From an uncultured Prevotellaceae bacterium (GTDB lineage Bacteria; Bacteroidota; Bacteroidia; Bacteroidales; Bacteroidaceae): a stretch of DNA of 50,149 bases. The stretch is from the NCBI GenBank assembly GCA_900317305.1, contig ONGG01000019.1, forward strand, positions 1 through 50,149. Direction: 5' to 3'. The notes under the pieces were generated by a model that ran no database searches, had not been told where the DNA came from, and saw only the letters and a program-made list of their open reading frames with translations. Below are positions 17,191 to 25,811 of this stretch, in pieces; within the stretch, counting starts at the first letter, position 1, and the number at the start of each line of letters is the position of its first letter. The translations under genes and the position numbers were made by a program.

Positions 17191-17226
17191 TGAGTCATCT
17201 CATCAAAAACCTAACATATGCAACAA

Positions 17227-17260
17227 GCCGCCGCTCCTCATCAGAAGAGCGGCGGCTTTT
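17227..17260 (+). terminator. Terminator of the AICAR transformylase transcript
   Basis: GCCGCCGCTC (17227-17236), a 10-base loop and GAGCGGCGGC (17247-17256) are followed by TTTTA. The stem is 10 perfect base pairs. It lies between convergent genes. Confidence 0.9.
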
Positions 17261-17278
17261 ATTATGGATGCCGGCATT

Positions 17279-18316
17279 TCACTTTTCACAAAAGCTATGA
17301 TATGACTTCCATGCCTCTGTCAATTCCTCAGAGTCGAACGCGTCGTTGAAGAATGACACCTGACCAAGATTTCTATAAGGAGTCCAATTACCACAGATGA
17401 TGCCATCGTGCGCAATGATGGGCTGGAAGATACCGCTGTTGTTATGGGCACGATGCCGGTGCTCTGGAGGAAGCACGATATCCCTGCTCTTATAGCCGAT
17501 AAGGTATTCGTCGTAGGGCGGAATCAGGAGGAACTTGCCCTTCCTGAAGCCTCGCGTGCGGCAGTCGTCGGTCAAGTAAAAGCCACGGCCTCGCCATCTC
17601 TCCAAATGAATGGCGTCGCCAAGGAGTGCTATCCCCCTGCGGCAATCGCTGATATTCAACCCCGACCACCACACGAAGTCCTCCAGCGTGGCCGGTTGAT
17701 GGCTCCTGAAATATTTATGGGTGAAATGCATCAGGGCCTCGTCTCTGTCCAATTTTTCCTTATGCTTTATCTTATCGGAAGAAAGCGAGTAAGTGGCCTT
17801 CATAGGAAGCAACATTCCACTACAAAGCATCCCTGATATCTCTGCCAAGCGAATATGATACGACAAGCGATGGTCGTCCATCACTATGCCTTTCTCTTCC
17901 AACGACTGCACGAAATCTTCCTTCGTCACGCTTCCTTTGTCGGCAGCTGTCTGCGCGAGGATATCGCTGACACGCACCAGTTCATCGTCGGGAATAGAAA
18001 CTCCGTTGCTGCTCATCCATCCCTTGGTCACCGCGATGGCTTTGGGGCCAAAGAGACCAACCATCGGCCAATAGTCATCGGCCGACACCAACTGCCATGT
18101 GCCTCGCATCAGATGCAGGCGGATGATTCCGCCCTCATCAAAAGCCTTCTTGAAGGCCTTGTGAGAAGGCTTGCGCGTGCGCATCGCCACCGCCCATCGC
18201 ATCATGCGGTATTCCTGTGCCTGCATGGCACCCATACTACAGACCACCTCAGCAGGGTCGTTGAACTGAGGCGCCACCAGTTGTTGATTGAGGAGCCGGA
18301 TGGCAATTGGATTCAT
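17279..18316 (-). CDS. Winged-helix DNA-binding protein, AlkZ/AlkX-like DNA glycosylase family
   Basis: The protein has 345 residues. It fits the HTH_42 family, whose studied members (AlkZ, YcaQ, AlkX) excise alkylated or cross-linked bases. The N-terminal GAMQAQEYRMMRWAVAMR (about 29-46) contains the QxQ-like Gln-Ala-Gln of the family's catalytic segment, and RLHLMRGTWQLVSADDYWPM (about 87-106) is the second family block. Repeated winged-helix units follow, ending in the GKFLLIPPYDEYLIGYKSR block and the GIICGNWTP strand. Whether this subgroup is an active glycosylase is untested here. It is the last gene of the hpt-adk, obgE, pgeF operon, with a 19-base gap after pgeF. Cytosolic. Confidence 0.82.
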   Translation of the reverse strand: MNPIAIRLLNQQLVAPQFNDPAEVVCSMGAMQAQEYRMMRWAVAMRTRKPSHKAFKKAFDEGGIIRLHLMRGTWQLVSADDYWPMVGLFGPKAIAVTKGWMSSNGVSIPDDELVRVSDILAQTAADKGSVTKEDFVQSLEEKGIVMDDHRLSYHIRLAEISGMLCSGMLLPMKATYSLSSDKIKHKEKLDRDEALMHFTHKYFRSHQPATLEDFVWWSGLNISDCRRGIALLGDAIHLERWRGRGFYLTDDCRTRGFRKGKFLLIPPYDEYLIGYKSRDIVLPPEHRHRAHNNSGIFQPIIAHDGIICGNWTPYRNLGQVSFFNDAFDSEELTEAWKSYHSFCEK

Positions 18317-18335
18317 CCTTTTATCGTTTTCATGG

Positions 18336-19118
18336 TTATCTCAGCATGATACCCGAGAATATCCGTCCGGAATTGATGCCCAACCGCCGTGCCGAGAAGA
18401 AGTCGTCGTGATGGATGTAGGTGCAGATACCGGCCACATGGATGTCCGTTTCGGGCACTCCTACCTCCATCAGTTGCCGTTTGTTGCATTCCCAAAGGTC
18501 GATGTGCCATTTCTCGTATTTGCATGCGATGCGGGCCATATCGAACCCTGCTTGTGCGAACTGTTCATAAACCTCATCCCCCACCTCGAACGACTTGAGC
18601 GAGATGCCCGGTCCGATGACCGCCTTGAACTGTTGTGGACTTGTCCCATAGGTGCTCGCCATAGCCTCGACGGCTTTCTGCACGATGCGTTTCACCGTAC
18701 CTCTCCAACCGGCATGCACGGCACAACAGGCATGGTGCGTGCCGTCGTAGAGCAGGATAGGGATGCAGTCGGCCGTAGAGACACCTATGCACACTCCGCT
18801 GAGGTTGGTCATCACGGCATCGACGCCATCGAGGCTGTATCTCTTCTCCGCCGGACTGAGCGCCTCCATCCACTGGTTGTCGATGGTTTTCACCACATCG
18901 CCATGCGTCTGATGCGGATACACCAAATGCCACTCATCAATGCCGAGCATCTGGCAGAGCGAGGCCCTGTTGGCCTCGATATTCTCCCACTGGTCGCCAC
19001 AATAGTAGTTGATATTGAACGAGGCATAGTTGCCCTTCCCCACCCCACCGTGGCGAGTGGAACTGAAGGCCGTCACCCCAGGCCCCAGGTCATAAAGATG
19101 AAGCACGGGCTCCGTCAT
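18336..19118 (-). CDS. pgeF: Peptidoglycan editing factor PgeF (YfiH/laccase-domain family)
   Basis: The protein has 260 residues. PgeF removes wrongly incorporated amino acids from peptidoglycan precursors; the family was earlier annotated as multicopper polyphenol oxidase and also shows purine-nucleoside activity. The metal-binding residues are in the expected blocks: [10 protein letters not shown] near the start, [14 protein letters not shown]-like [14 protein letters not shown] and [14 protein letters not shown]. The GTG- or ATG-overlap ATGA with the obgE stop (19115-19118) indicates translational coupling. Cytosolic. Confidence 0.93.
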   Translation of the reverse strand: MTEPVLHLYDLGPGVTAFSSTRHGGVGKGNYASFNINYYCGDQWENIEANRASLCQMLGIDEWHLVYPHQTHGDVVKTIDNQWMEALSPAEKRYSLDGVDAVMTNLSGVCIGVSTADCIPILLYDGTHHACCAVHAGWRGTVKRIVQKAVEAMASTYGTSPQQFKAVIGPGISLKSFEVGDEVYEQFAQAGFDMARIACKYEKWHIDLWECNKRQLMEVGVPETDIHVAGICTYIHHDDFFSARRLGINSGRIFSGIMLR

Positions 19119-20284
19119 GGTTCCTCATCCTCGTATTCGAAGTCGTCGAGCCACTCGATGTCGTCCTGGCCTTCGGTCTCCACCTCGATAATACCATCCT
19201 CGCCCTCCTCTGCCAGTTCCTTGGCGAATCGGGTCATGTCTTTGTCGCGGTGCACCAAAGTGTCCTCAGCCATGATAGTCTGCAGTTTGTTGCTCTCGCT
19301 ATTGAGTTCAGCCCACAACACGTTTTTCAGATCCTCCAGTCCCTGTCCGGTGACCGAGGAAATGAACACCGTCTGCACCCCGTCGGGCAATGTGTCGCGC
19401 AGCATGTCGATGAGTTCCTCATCGAGAAGGTCACACTTGGTTACGGCCAGCACGCGGTGTTTGTCGAGCATTTCGGGATTGAACTTCCCCAGTTCGTTGA
19501 GCAGCACCTCATATTCGTGCTTGATATCGTCGGTGTCGCCCGGCACCATGAAGAGGAGCAGGGAGTTGCGCTCGATATGGCGCAGGAACCGAAGTCCCAG
19601 TCCCTTTCCCTCGCTTGCCCCCTCGATGATACCTGGGATATCGGCCATCACGAACGACTGTTTGTCGTGATAGCCCACGATACCCAATGAGGGCTCAAGC
19701 GTAGTGAAAGGATAATTGGCAATCTTTGGCCTTGCGCTCGAGAGCGACGAGAGCAAGGTCGACTTGCCGGCATTGGGGAATCCCACCAATCCAACATCGG
19801 CCAGCAGCTTCAGTTCGAGGATGATGGTCATCTCCTGCATGGGCTCGCCAGGCTGTGCGAACCTCGGAGCCTGGTTGGTGGCCGAGCGGAACTGGAAATT
19901 CCCCAGTCCGCCACGCCCGCCTTTCAGCAGGCACACCACCTGTCCGTCGTACGACACGTCGCACACGAACTTTCCCGTCTCGGCATCGTAGACCACCGTG
20001 CCACAAGGCACATCGATATACTCATCCTTCCCTTTGGTGCCATGGCATTTGTCGCGCCCGCCATTTCCACCATGTTGTGCGAAGACATGCCTTTGGTATT
20101 TCAGGTGGAGGAGGGTCCAATAGTTGTGGTTTCCTCTAAGGAACACGCTTCCTCCGTCACCTCCGTCGCCTCCGTCGGGACCACCATTAGGATTGTATTT
20201 CACATGCTTCAAGTGCATGGAACCCCGTCCGCCCTTTCCGGAGCGGCAACAAATCTTCACATAGTCAACAAAATTCGATTCCAT
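19115..20284 (-). CDS. obgE: GTPase Obg/CgtA
   Basis: The protein has 389 residues. It is a large-subunit assembly and stress GTPase. The glycine-rich Obg fold covers residues 1-160 ([36 protein letters not shown]). The G domain shows GFPNAGKST (P-loop), [16 protein letters not shown] (switch II) and TKCD (base recognition). A long acidic tail follows to the end, as in other Bacteroidetes. The frame extends six codons upstream, but ATG 20284 gives the conserved [11 protein letters not shown] start. It lies 87 bases after the hpt-adk gene and overlaps pgeF by 4 bases. Confidence 0.96.
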   Translation of the reverse strand: MESNFVDYVKICCRSGKGGRGSMHLKHVKYNPNGGPDGGDGGDGGSVFLRGNHNYWTLLHLKYQRHVFAQHGGNGGRDKCHGTKGKDEYIDVPCGTVVYDAETGKFVCDVSYDGQVVCLLKGGRGGLGNFQFRSATNQAPRFAQPGEPMQEMTIILELKLLADVGLVGFPNAGKSTLLSSLSSARPKIANYPFTTLEPSLGIVGYHDKQSFVMADIPGIIEGASEGKGLGLRFLRHIERNSLLLFMVPGDTDDIKHEYEVLLNELGKFNPEMLDKHRVLAVTKCDLLDEELIDMLRDTLPDGVQTVFISSVTGQGLEDLKNVLWAELNSESNKLQTIMAEDTLVHRDKDMTRFAKELAEEGEDGIIEVETEGQDDIEWLDDFEYEDEEP

Positions 20285-20371
20285 AATCTTACATACGTAC
20301 ACCCACTCATCCCCAGCATTCGCTCAGGATGGGCAGACGATATTTATAAAAACAACGGCCGAAACGCGTTA

Positions 20372-21511
20372 TCAGATGGCATCGATCACCGCACAGATAT
20401 CGGCGAAGATACGGTCGAGAGCGCCCAGTCCGTTGATAGGCCTGCGCAGTCCCTCCTTCTCATACCAGTCGATGAGCGGCGATGTCTGGTTGTGGTACAC
20501 ATCAAGTCTTTTCTTGATGGTCTCCTCGTTGTCGTCGCTGCGCCCACTCTCGAGTCCTCTCTTCACCAGACGGCTCATGAGCTCATCCTCTGGCACGTCG
20601 AGCTCGATCATGGCGGCCACCTCGTGTCCACGCTCGGCAAGCATTTTCTTCAGCGCCTCGGCTTGTGGCACTGTACGAGGGAATCCGTCGAAAATCACAC
20701 CCTTGTGCTCATTGCCAAAACTGTCGTAGACCTTAGCCAGCATGTCGATGATGAGGCTGTCGGGCACCAGTTTGCCCTCGTCGATATACTGCCGTGCAGT
20801 CTGCCCAAGCGGAGTACCGTTTTTCATCTCGTTTCGCAGCACGTCGCCCGTGGAAATATGGTTGAGTCCATACTTCTCGATGATGAGGTCGCTCTGCGTG
20901 CCTTTTCCCGAACCGGGAGCGCCAAAAATCACTATATTCTTCATATTGTTTGGGTTATTTGGGGTAAGTTGCTCATTACTGATGAGCGTGTAGATGTCTC
21001 TGAGGTTTCGCCCTTGCTGGTCGTAGTCGAGTCCGTATCCCAAGATGAAATCATTGGGAATGGAGATGGCCACATATTCCACATTGATGTCCACCTGCAG
21101 CTTTTCGGGTTTGAGCAGCAGTGTGCACACATGCACCGACTCAGGGTTACGTGTTCCCAGTGAGTCGAGCATCTGCTGGATGGTAAGGCCCGTCTCCACG
21201 ATATCTTCCACGATGATGACGGTCCGTCCGGCCAGGTTTTCGTTGATACCGATCACCTCCTTCACTTTTCCCGTGGAGGTGGTGCCTTGGTAGGAAGCCA
21301 GTTTCACGAAAGAGATCTCGCAGGGGATCGTCAGTTCGCGCATCAGGTCGGCCGCAAAGACGAACGAGCCGTTGAGCACCGCCAGAAGCAGTGGGTTCTT
21401 CCCCGCCATATCATGGTTGATTCTCTCGGCCACAGCCTTTACCTTTTGCTTGATGACCTCTTCTGGAATGGATATTCCAAACGTCTTGTCCTTAATTGTT
21501 ACTGTTTTCAT
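20372..21511 (-). CDS. hpt-adk: In-frame fusion: hypoxanthine phosphoribosyltransferase - adenylate kinase
   Basis: One uninterrupted frame of 379 residues. Residues 1-189 are a hypoxanthine/guanine phosphoribosyltransferase: LLLAVLNGSFVFAADLMREL, then the PRPP loop VEDIVETG (101-108) and a normal end near DIYTLISNE. A 10-residue Asn/Pro linker follows (QLTPNNPNN), then a full adenylate kinase (190-379) starting MKNIVIFGAPGSGKGTQ, with P-loop (197-205), STGDVLRNEM, FDGFPRT and GRSDDNEETIKKR. There is no stop between the halves; codons across the join read AGT AAT GAG CAA CTT ACC. The ATG at 20944 could also start Adk alone. Both enzymes act in purine salvage, converting hypoxanthine or guanine to IMP or GMP and AMP to ADP, so the pairing makes sense. 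In most Bacteroidetes the genes are adjacent but separate. Confidence 0.88.
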   Translation of the reverse strand: MKTVTIKDKTFGISIPEEVIKQKVKAVAERINHDMAGKNPLLLAVLNGSFVFAADLMRELTIPCEISFVKLASYQGTTSTGKVKEVIGINENLAGRTVIIVEDIVETGLTIQQMLDSLGTRNPESVHVCTLLLKPEKLQVDINVEYVAISIPNDFILGYGLDYDQQGRNLRDIYTLISNEQLTPNNPNNMKNIVIFGAPGSGKGTQSDLIIEKYGLNHISTGDVLRNEMKNGTPLGQTARQYIDEGKLVPDSLIIDMLAKVYDSFGNEHKGVIFDGFPRTVPQAEALKKMLAERGHEVAAMIELDVPEDELMSRLVKRGLESGRSDDNEETIKKRLDVYHNQTSPLIDWYEKEGLRRPINGLGALDRIFADICAVIDAI

Positions 21512-21566
21512 AGTCGTGAAAGTTTCTTTTGGCAAGGCGACGAGGGTCACATCACCGATTTATCAG

Positions 21567-21597
21567 CAAAGTTACGAAAAGTCGAGAGCAGGACAAA
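21567..21597 (-). promoter_or_regulatory. Proximal promoter (P2) of hpt-adk
   Basis: On the minus strand TTTG (21594-21597), exactly 19 bases, TAACTTTG (21567-21574). Start predicted about 50 bases before the ATG. Confidence 0.8.
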
Positions 21598-21648
21598 ATG
21601 AATTCATTCATTTTTCATGCCGAGACGGAGTAACTTCGCCATGATTGG

Positions 21649-21678
21649 CAAAGTTACGAAAAAACGCGAGAAACGCAA
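21649..21678 (-). promoter_or_regulatory. Distal promoter (P1) of hpt-adk
   Basis: On the minus strand TTTG (21675-21678), 18 bases, TAACTTTG (21649-21656). Both promoters share the segment TTTTCGTAACTTTGC, offset by 82 bases. Confidence 0.65.
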
Positions 21679-21816
21679 AAGGAAAGCATGCTTTTCTTTC
21701 ATTTCCAGGCAACGGATTGATGTGCCAAATCGAAGTTGCTGTCTCCATCCTATCGTCTCAAAAACAAAAAAATGTAAAAAACCGGCGTTGAGGGCATCTT
21801 ATTAGTATAAATTTCG

Positions 21817-21824
21817 TACTTTTG
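21817..21824 (+). promoter_or_regulatory. -7 element of nnr, leaderless arrangement
   Basis: TACTTTTG ends 7 bases before the nnr ATG at 21832, so transcription would begin at or within a few bases of the start codon. Confidence 0.6.
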
Positions 21825-21831
21825 CCGCCAT

Positions 21832-23349
21832 ATGAAGATATTCACAAGTACCCAAATCAAAGAGCTCGACAAATATACCATCGAGCATGAGCCCATCAAG
21901 TCGATAGACCTGATGGAACGCTCTGCCAAAGCCATCACTCTCGCCATTGCCAAGGAATGGACTCCCAGTACGCCCATTGTGGTGTTTGCCGGTCCGGGCA
22001 ACAATGGCGGCGATGCCTTGGCCGTATCCCGCATGTTGGCCGACAAGGGCTACACGGTAAGTGTCTACCTGTTCAACATCAGCAACAAGCTGTCTGACGA
22101 CTGTTCCATCAATAGAGACCTGTGCCTTGACACGAAGAGCATCAAGAAATTCGTGGAGGTAACCCATGAGTTCGACCCCCCGCGCCTGAAACGCGGCACG
22201 CTGGTTGTAGACGGCCTTTTTGGCACCGGACTGAACAAGCCCTTGGAGAAAGGATTCGCCTCATTGGTGAAATACATCAACCAGTCGCCTTGTCAGGTGG
22301 TGAGCATCGACATGCCCTCGGGCCTGATGTCGGAGACCAACACCTACAACGACCACTCGCACATCATCGAGGCCGACCTCACGCTGACCATCGGTGTGAA
22401 GAAACTCGCCATGTTCTTTGCCGACAACCAGAAGTATATCGGGCGCCTGAAAGTGCTCGACATTAACCTGTCGCAGGAATACATCACGAATACCAGCACG
22501 ATGTATACCATGCAGGAGATAGACGACGTGCGCTCGTTGGTGGTGCCCCGCAGCGATTTCGCCCACAAGGGCCAACTGGGTCACGCCCTGATCATTGCCG
22601 GCAGTTATGGTATGGCCGGAGCCGCTATACTCGCCTCGCGCGCCTGTCTGCGCTCTGGCACAGGCAAACTCACCATCCTCACCCCCAAGCGCAATATCGA
22701 CATTCTGCAAATCACCGTTCCCGAAGCCGTGTTGCAGTTCGACCATGAGGACAACTATTTCTCGGATGCCATCAATGCCGATGAGTTCGACTCGCTGGGC
22801 ATTGGTCCCGGTCTGGGACAATTGGAGGAGACCGCCATTGCCCTCATTGCCCAGTTGCGCCGCACCCAGTCGCACATTGTCGTCGACGCCGACGCGCTGA
22901 ACATACTCTCCAACCACCGTGCATGGATGCAGCAGTTGCCCAAGGGTCTCATCCTCACGCCCCATCCCAAGGAGTTCGACCGGCTGAGCGGCACCCGTTG
23001 TGGCGATGACTGCGAGCGGTTGCAGAAAGCCGTAGAACTGGCTGTGAAGTTGCATGCCTACATCATCCTCAAGGGCCATTACTCTGCCCTTTGCCAACCC
23101 GACGGCAAGGTAGTGTTCAACTCCACCGGCAATTCAGGCATGGCCACCGCAGGCAGTGGCGACGTGCTTACCGGTATCATCACCGGTCTGCTTGCCCGTG
23201 GTTACAACCAGGCTGAGGCTTGCCAGATAGGCATGTTCGTCCATGGTCTGGCTGGCGACATGGCCGCCGAGGTGAAAGGCAAGGAAGGTATGGTGGCCAG
23301 CGATATCATCGACTATCTGCCCAATGCCTTCAAGATGATTATGGAGTGA
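21832..23349 (+). CDS. nnr: Bifunctional NAD(P)H-hydrate epimerase / ADP-dependent dehydratase
   Basis: The 505-residue length is normal. It repairs hydrated NADH and NADPH. The N-terminal epimerase domain (YjeF_N, 1-215) opens KIFTSTQIKELDKYTIEHEP and has VVFAGPGNNGGDALAVSR and the LVVDGLFGTGLNKPL block. The C-terminal dehydratase (about 225-505) is a ribokinase-like fold with HKGQLGHALIIAGSYGMAGA, VVDADALN, LTPHPKEFDRL and GSGDVLTGIITGLLARG with the catalytic Asp. All main motifs are intact. It is a single-gene unit with a terminator palindrome directly after it. Cytosolic. Confidence 0.95.
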   Translation: MKIFTSTQIKELDKYTIEHEPIKSIDLMERSAKAITLAIAKEWTPSTPIVVFAGPGNNGGDALAVSRMLADKGYTVSVYLFNISNKLSDDCSINRDLCLDTKSIKKFVEVTHEFDPPRLKRGTLVVDGLFGTGLNKPLEKGFASLVKYINQSPCQVVSIDMPSGLMSETNTYNDHSHIIEADLTLTIGVKKLAMFFADNQKYIGRLKVLDINLSQEYITNTSTMYTMQEIDDVRSLVVPRSDFAHKGQLGHALIIAGSYGMAGAAILASRACLRSGTGKLTILTPKRNIDILQITVPEAVLQFDHEDNYFSDAINADEFDSLGIGPGLGQLEETAIALIAQLRRTQSHIVVDADALNILSNHRAWMQQLPKGLILTPHPKEFDRLSGTRCGDDCERLQKAVELAVKLHAYIILKGHYSALCQPDGKVVFNSTGNSGMATAGSGDVLTGIITGLLARGYNQAEACQIGMFVHGLAGDMAAEVKGKEGMVASDIIDYLPNAFKMIME

Positions 23350-23370
23350 CCAGTAACCGACACATATACT

Positions 23371-23412
23371 AACCCAAGAAGCCAAAGGCCGCGGCCTTTG
23401 GCTTCTTGGGTT
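23371..23412. terminator. Perfect 42-base palindrome, bidirectional terminator
   Basis: The left arm AACCCAAGAAGCCAAAGGCC plus G is the exact reverse complement of the right arm, with no spacer. As RNA either strand forms a long hairpin; T-rich tails are weak on both sides. It sits between the convergent nnr and esterase genes. Confidence 0.8.
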
Positions 23413-23435
23413 TATCATACGTTCTCTTGTAGTTC

Positions 23436-24536
23436 CTATCGGGTGAGATCGACCGAAGTGGATGCTCCGTTCTTACCATAGAACACGATGACGAGGTGCT
23501 GCTCCTTAGGGAAGAGATTGGCGTCAAGATTCACTTCCCGCTCGCCACTCAGTTGTATGGTCTTGAGCACATTGCCAGAGAAGCTTACGTATTCGACCTT
23601 GTCGAGCGGACTGTTTGCCACTGCGTGAAGCACATCATTGCTTACGAGAGAGGCCTCCACATCGATAGAAACTTTCTCAATGTGTTGGGCCTGCTCGGTG
23701 AATCCATCGGTTATCTCGAATCCCATGGCCTGCAGCATCTTGATGGCATATCGTGTGCCCAGCGTGCGATATCCCGCCGTAGTGAAATGCAGATGGTCGG
23801 GACCAGCCTCGCAGCCTTTCGACGAAGCCACATAGGAATTGGGCAGGACAGAAGGCAAACGGTTGATTGTGGGATTGGCGTGAGCACACACACCAAATTG
23901 GTCGGCACCCACCGCCTCGCCAGCAACAAGAGGCACCTTTTTGGGGTCAAGGTTCAAGTCGGAGATGATATCGCCGTAGATTTTCTTCACTTTCTGCAAC
24001 CAGAGGTCGTTGTATGCATCCGTCTCACCCTGATGCAGCAGTATGCCCCTGATGACTCCATCTTCCTGAGCCTTTCGGGCCATCTCAATGAGTCGTCCAT
24101 AGGGATTCCCACCATAGGCGGCAATCTCGTCCTTGAGCCAATCGGGTTTGATGGTGTCGGTATAGGCCTTGTATCCATCCTTGTCGAAGAGATCGATGGC
24201 ACATCCATCCACAGCCACGTGTATCACGCCTATTCTCACTTTGTCGTTGAAGTTCTTCCGCATGGTGCGTCCGAAGAAATCGACGAGCGACATGCCTGTA
24301 TTGCTACGGCAGAGCGGTGGCTGGGCCTTCCGCCATTCCCCCATTTTCCTATCGGGGCCGTCGACGGCAGAGAGACTGAGGAAGTTTGGGTCGTCGATAT
24401 AATCACTGGGCGAGATTTTTCCTTGTCCCACCATATTTGACTGCCCGATACAGAGGAAAATATAGAAGAAGTCGTCTTTTGCCATCATCGTCAAGGGCAC
24501 CAGGGCCATCAGGGTTAAAACAAGTATTTTTCTCAT
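23436..24536 (-). CDS. Secreted SGNH-fold carbohydrate acetylesterase (sialate O-acetylesterase/CE6-like)
   Basis: The protein has 366 residues with a signal peptide (about 1-20). The SGNH blocks are clear: IGQSNMVGQG with the nucleophile Ser33, GCAIDLF, the HQGETDA block near 168 with its conserved Gln/His, and DHLHFTTAGYRTLG near 247 with the Asp-x-x-His pair. This fits the SASA/CE6 family, which removes acetyl groups from sialic acid or xylan. About 100 further residues form a C-terminal beta domain. The frame continues upstream of the start, but the ATG at 24536 gives the signal peptide, and upstream residues overlap a hairpin and the aldolase end. It lies downstream of the aldolase, separated by 70 bases and a stem-loop. 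Confidence 0.88.
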   Translation of the reverse strand: MRKILVLTLMALVPLTMMAKDDFFYIFLCIGQSNMVGQGKISPSDYIDDPNFLSLSAVDGPDRKMGEWRKAQPPLCRSNTGMSLVDFFGRTMRKNFNDKVRIGVIHVAVDGCAIDLFDKDGYKAYTDTIKPDWLKDEIAAYGGNPYGRLIEMARKAQEDGVIRGILLHQGETDAYNDLWLQKVKKIYGDIISDLNLDPKKVPLVAGEAVGADQFGVCAHANPTINRLPSVLPNSYVASSKGCEAGPDHLHFTTAGYRTLGTRYAIKMLQAMGFEITDGFTEQAQHIEKVSIDVEASLVSNDVLHAVANSPLDKVEYVSFSGNVLKTIQLSGEREVNLDANLFPKEQHLVIVFYGKNGASTSVDLTR

Positions 24537-24553
24537 GGTTTTCTCCTTTCCCA

Positions 24554-24587
24554 ATGACGGGAGGCCCCGCAGGAGGTCTCCCGTCAT
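24554..24587 (-). other. Stem-loop between the aldolase and esterase genes
   Basis: ATGACGGGAG (24554-24563) pairs with CTCCCGTCAT (24578-24587), a 10-base perfect stem with a 14-base loop. There is no T run after it on the minus strand, so it is more likely a transcript-processing or attenuating structure than a full terminator. Confidence 0.6.
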
Positions 24588-24606
24588 CAACAAGTCGGTA
24601 TGTGTA

Positions 24607-25617
24607 TTAGTCGAGCTGTGCGAGTTTGTTGTCAGAGCCAAGCACATCCTTGATCTTGTGCTTGTACATCTTCTCCATCTCGTCGCGGGCAGGGCCGCAG
24701 AACTTACGAGGATCGAACTCACCTGGTTTCTCGGCAAGCACCTTGCGCACGGCAGCGGTGAAGGCGAGACGTGAGTCGGAGTCGATATTGATCTTGCAAA
24801 CGGCACTCTTCGAGGCCTTCCTCAGCTGCTCCTCGGGGATACCCACGGCGTCGGGCAGTTTTCCACCATACTTATTGATGATGTCAACATACTCCTGTGG
24901 CACGGAACTTGAGCCATGGAGCACGATGGGGAATCCAGGAAGTTTCTCCATGATGGCGTCGAGCACGTCGAAAGCCAGTGGAGGAGGCACGAGTTTGCCA
25001 GTCTTCGGGTCGCGTGTGCACTGCTCGGGAGTGAACTTGTAAGCGCCATGAGAGGTACCGATAGAGATAGCGAGCGAGTCGCATCCGGTGCGGGTAGCGA
25101 AGTCGATCACCTCCTCGGGTTTGGTGTAATGGCTCTCGGCAGCCGCCACGTCGTCCTCAACGCCAGCGAGCACACCCAGCTCAGCCTCTACGGTCACGTC
25201 AAACTGATGTGCATATTCTACCACCTTCTTAGTGAGAGCGATGTTCTCCTCATAGGGAAGCGAGGAGCCGTCGATCATCACCGACGAGAAGCCGAAGTCA
25301 ACGCAGCTCTTGCAGGTCTCGAAGCTGTCACCATGGTCGAGGTGGAGGGCAATCTCAGGATGTTTGCATCCCAGTTCCTTTGCATACTCCACGGCACCCT
25401 GAGCCATATACTGCAGCAAGGTTTGGTTGGCATAGTTGCGTGCGCCTTTCGACACCTGGAGGATAACGGGGCTCTTGAGGTCGCTGGCAGCCTTGATGAT
25501 GGCCTGGAGCTGCTCCATATTGTTGAAGTTGAAAGCGGGGATGGCATAACCGCCATTGATGGCACGTGCGAACATATCCTTAGTGTTCACAAGGCCCAAA
25601 GTTTTGTAATCTACCAT
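24607..25617 (-). CDS. fba: Class II fructose-1,6-bisphosphate aldolase
   Basis: The protein has 336 residues. It cleaves fructose 1,6-bisphosphate in glycolysis, using zinc. Signatures: NGGYAIPAFNFNNMEQ near 22-37, ALHLDHGDSFE with a zinc-binding His and the catalytic Asp, EAELGVLAG with the metal-near Glu, SIGTSHGAYKF with another zinc His, and VLHGSSSVP with the third zinc His. A class II type A-like fold; tagatose-bisphosphate aldolase is a less likely alternative. It has its own strong promoter and is followed by the esterase gene on the same strand. Confidence 0.96.
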   Translation of the reverse strand: MVDYKTLGLVNTKDMFARAINGGYAIPAFNFNNMEQLQAIIKAASDLKSPVILQVSKGARNYANQTLLQYMAQGAVEYAKELGCKHPEIALHLDHGDSFETCKSCVDFGFSSVMIDGSSLPYEENIALTKKVVEYAHQFDVTVEAELGVLAGVEDDVAAAESHYTKPEEVIDFATRTGCDSLAISIGTSHGAYKFTPEQCTRDPKTGKLVPPPLAFDVLDAIMEKLPGFPIVLHGSSSVPQEYVDIINKYGGKLPDAVGIPEEQLRKASKSAVCKINIDSDSRLAFTAAVRKVLAEKPGEFDPRKFCGPARDEMEKMYKHKIKDVLGSDNKLAQLD

Positions 25618-25666
25618 AATATTGACAATATGTTTGTTAAAATAAAAAATGCATTTTTAGTGATTG

Positions 25667-25697
25667 CAAAATTAGCATTTTAAATTGTCAAATCAAA
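25667..25697 (-). promoter_or_regulatory. Promoter of fba
   Basis: On the minus strand TTTG (25694-25697), 19 bases, TAATTTTG (25667-25674): an exact match to the Bacteroidetes consensus. The leader to fba is about 45 bases. Confidence 0.85.
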
Positions 25698-25811
25698 GAG
25701 TTTGCGGTGATTTTTTCCGTCCTTTCTCCCGGTTTGTTGGTTTATCTTCCCCACCCCTCGGAAGGGAGCATGGATTTTGCAAAACGCAGATAGCAAATGT
25801 TCTTTTGTGTC

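Noticed and set aside
18288-19670. A 460-codon plus-strand open frame over pgeF and obgE
   Set aside because: It spans two unrelated minus-strand genes and their junction and matches no family.
20285-20371. Imperfect hairpin in the gap between hpt-adk and obgE
   Set aside because: The stem is only 5-8 pairs with mismatches and no T run; it is too weak to call.
23436-24806. Longer form of the esterase with 90 extra N-terminal residues
   Set aside because: The extra part has no homology-like pattern, overlaps the aldolase gene and hides a clear signal peptide that starts at 24536.
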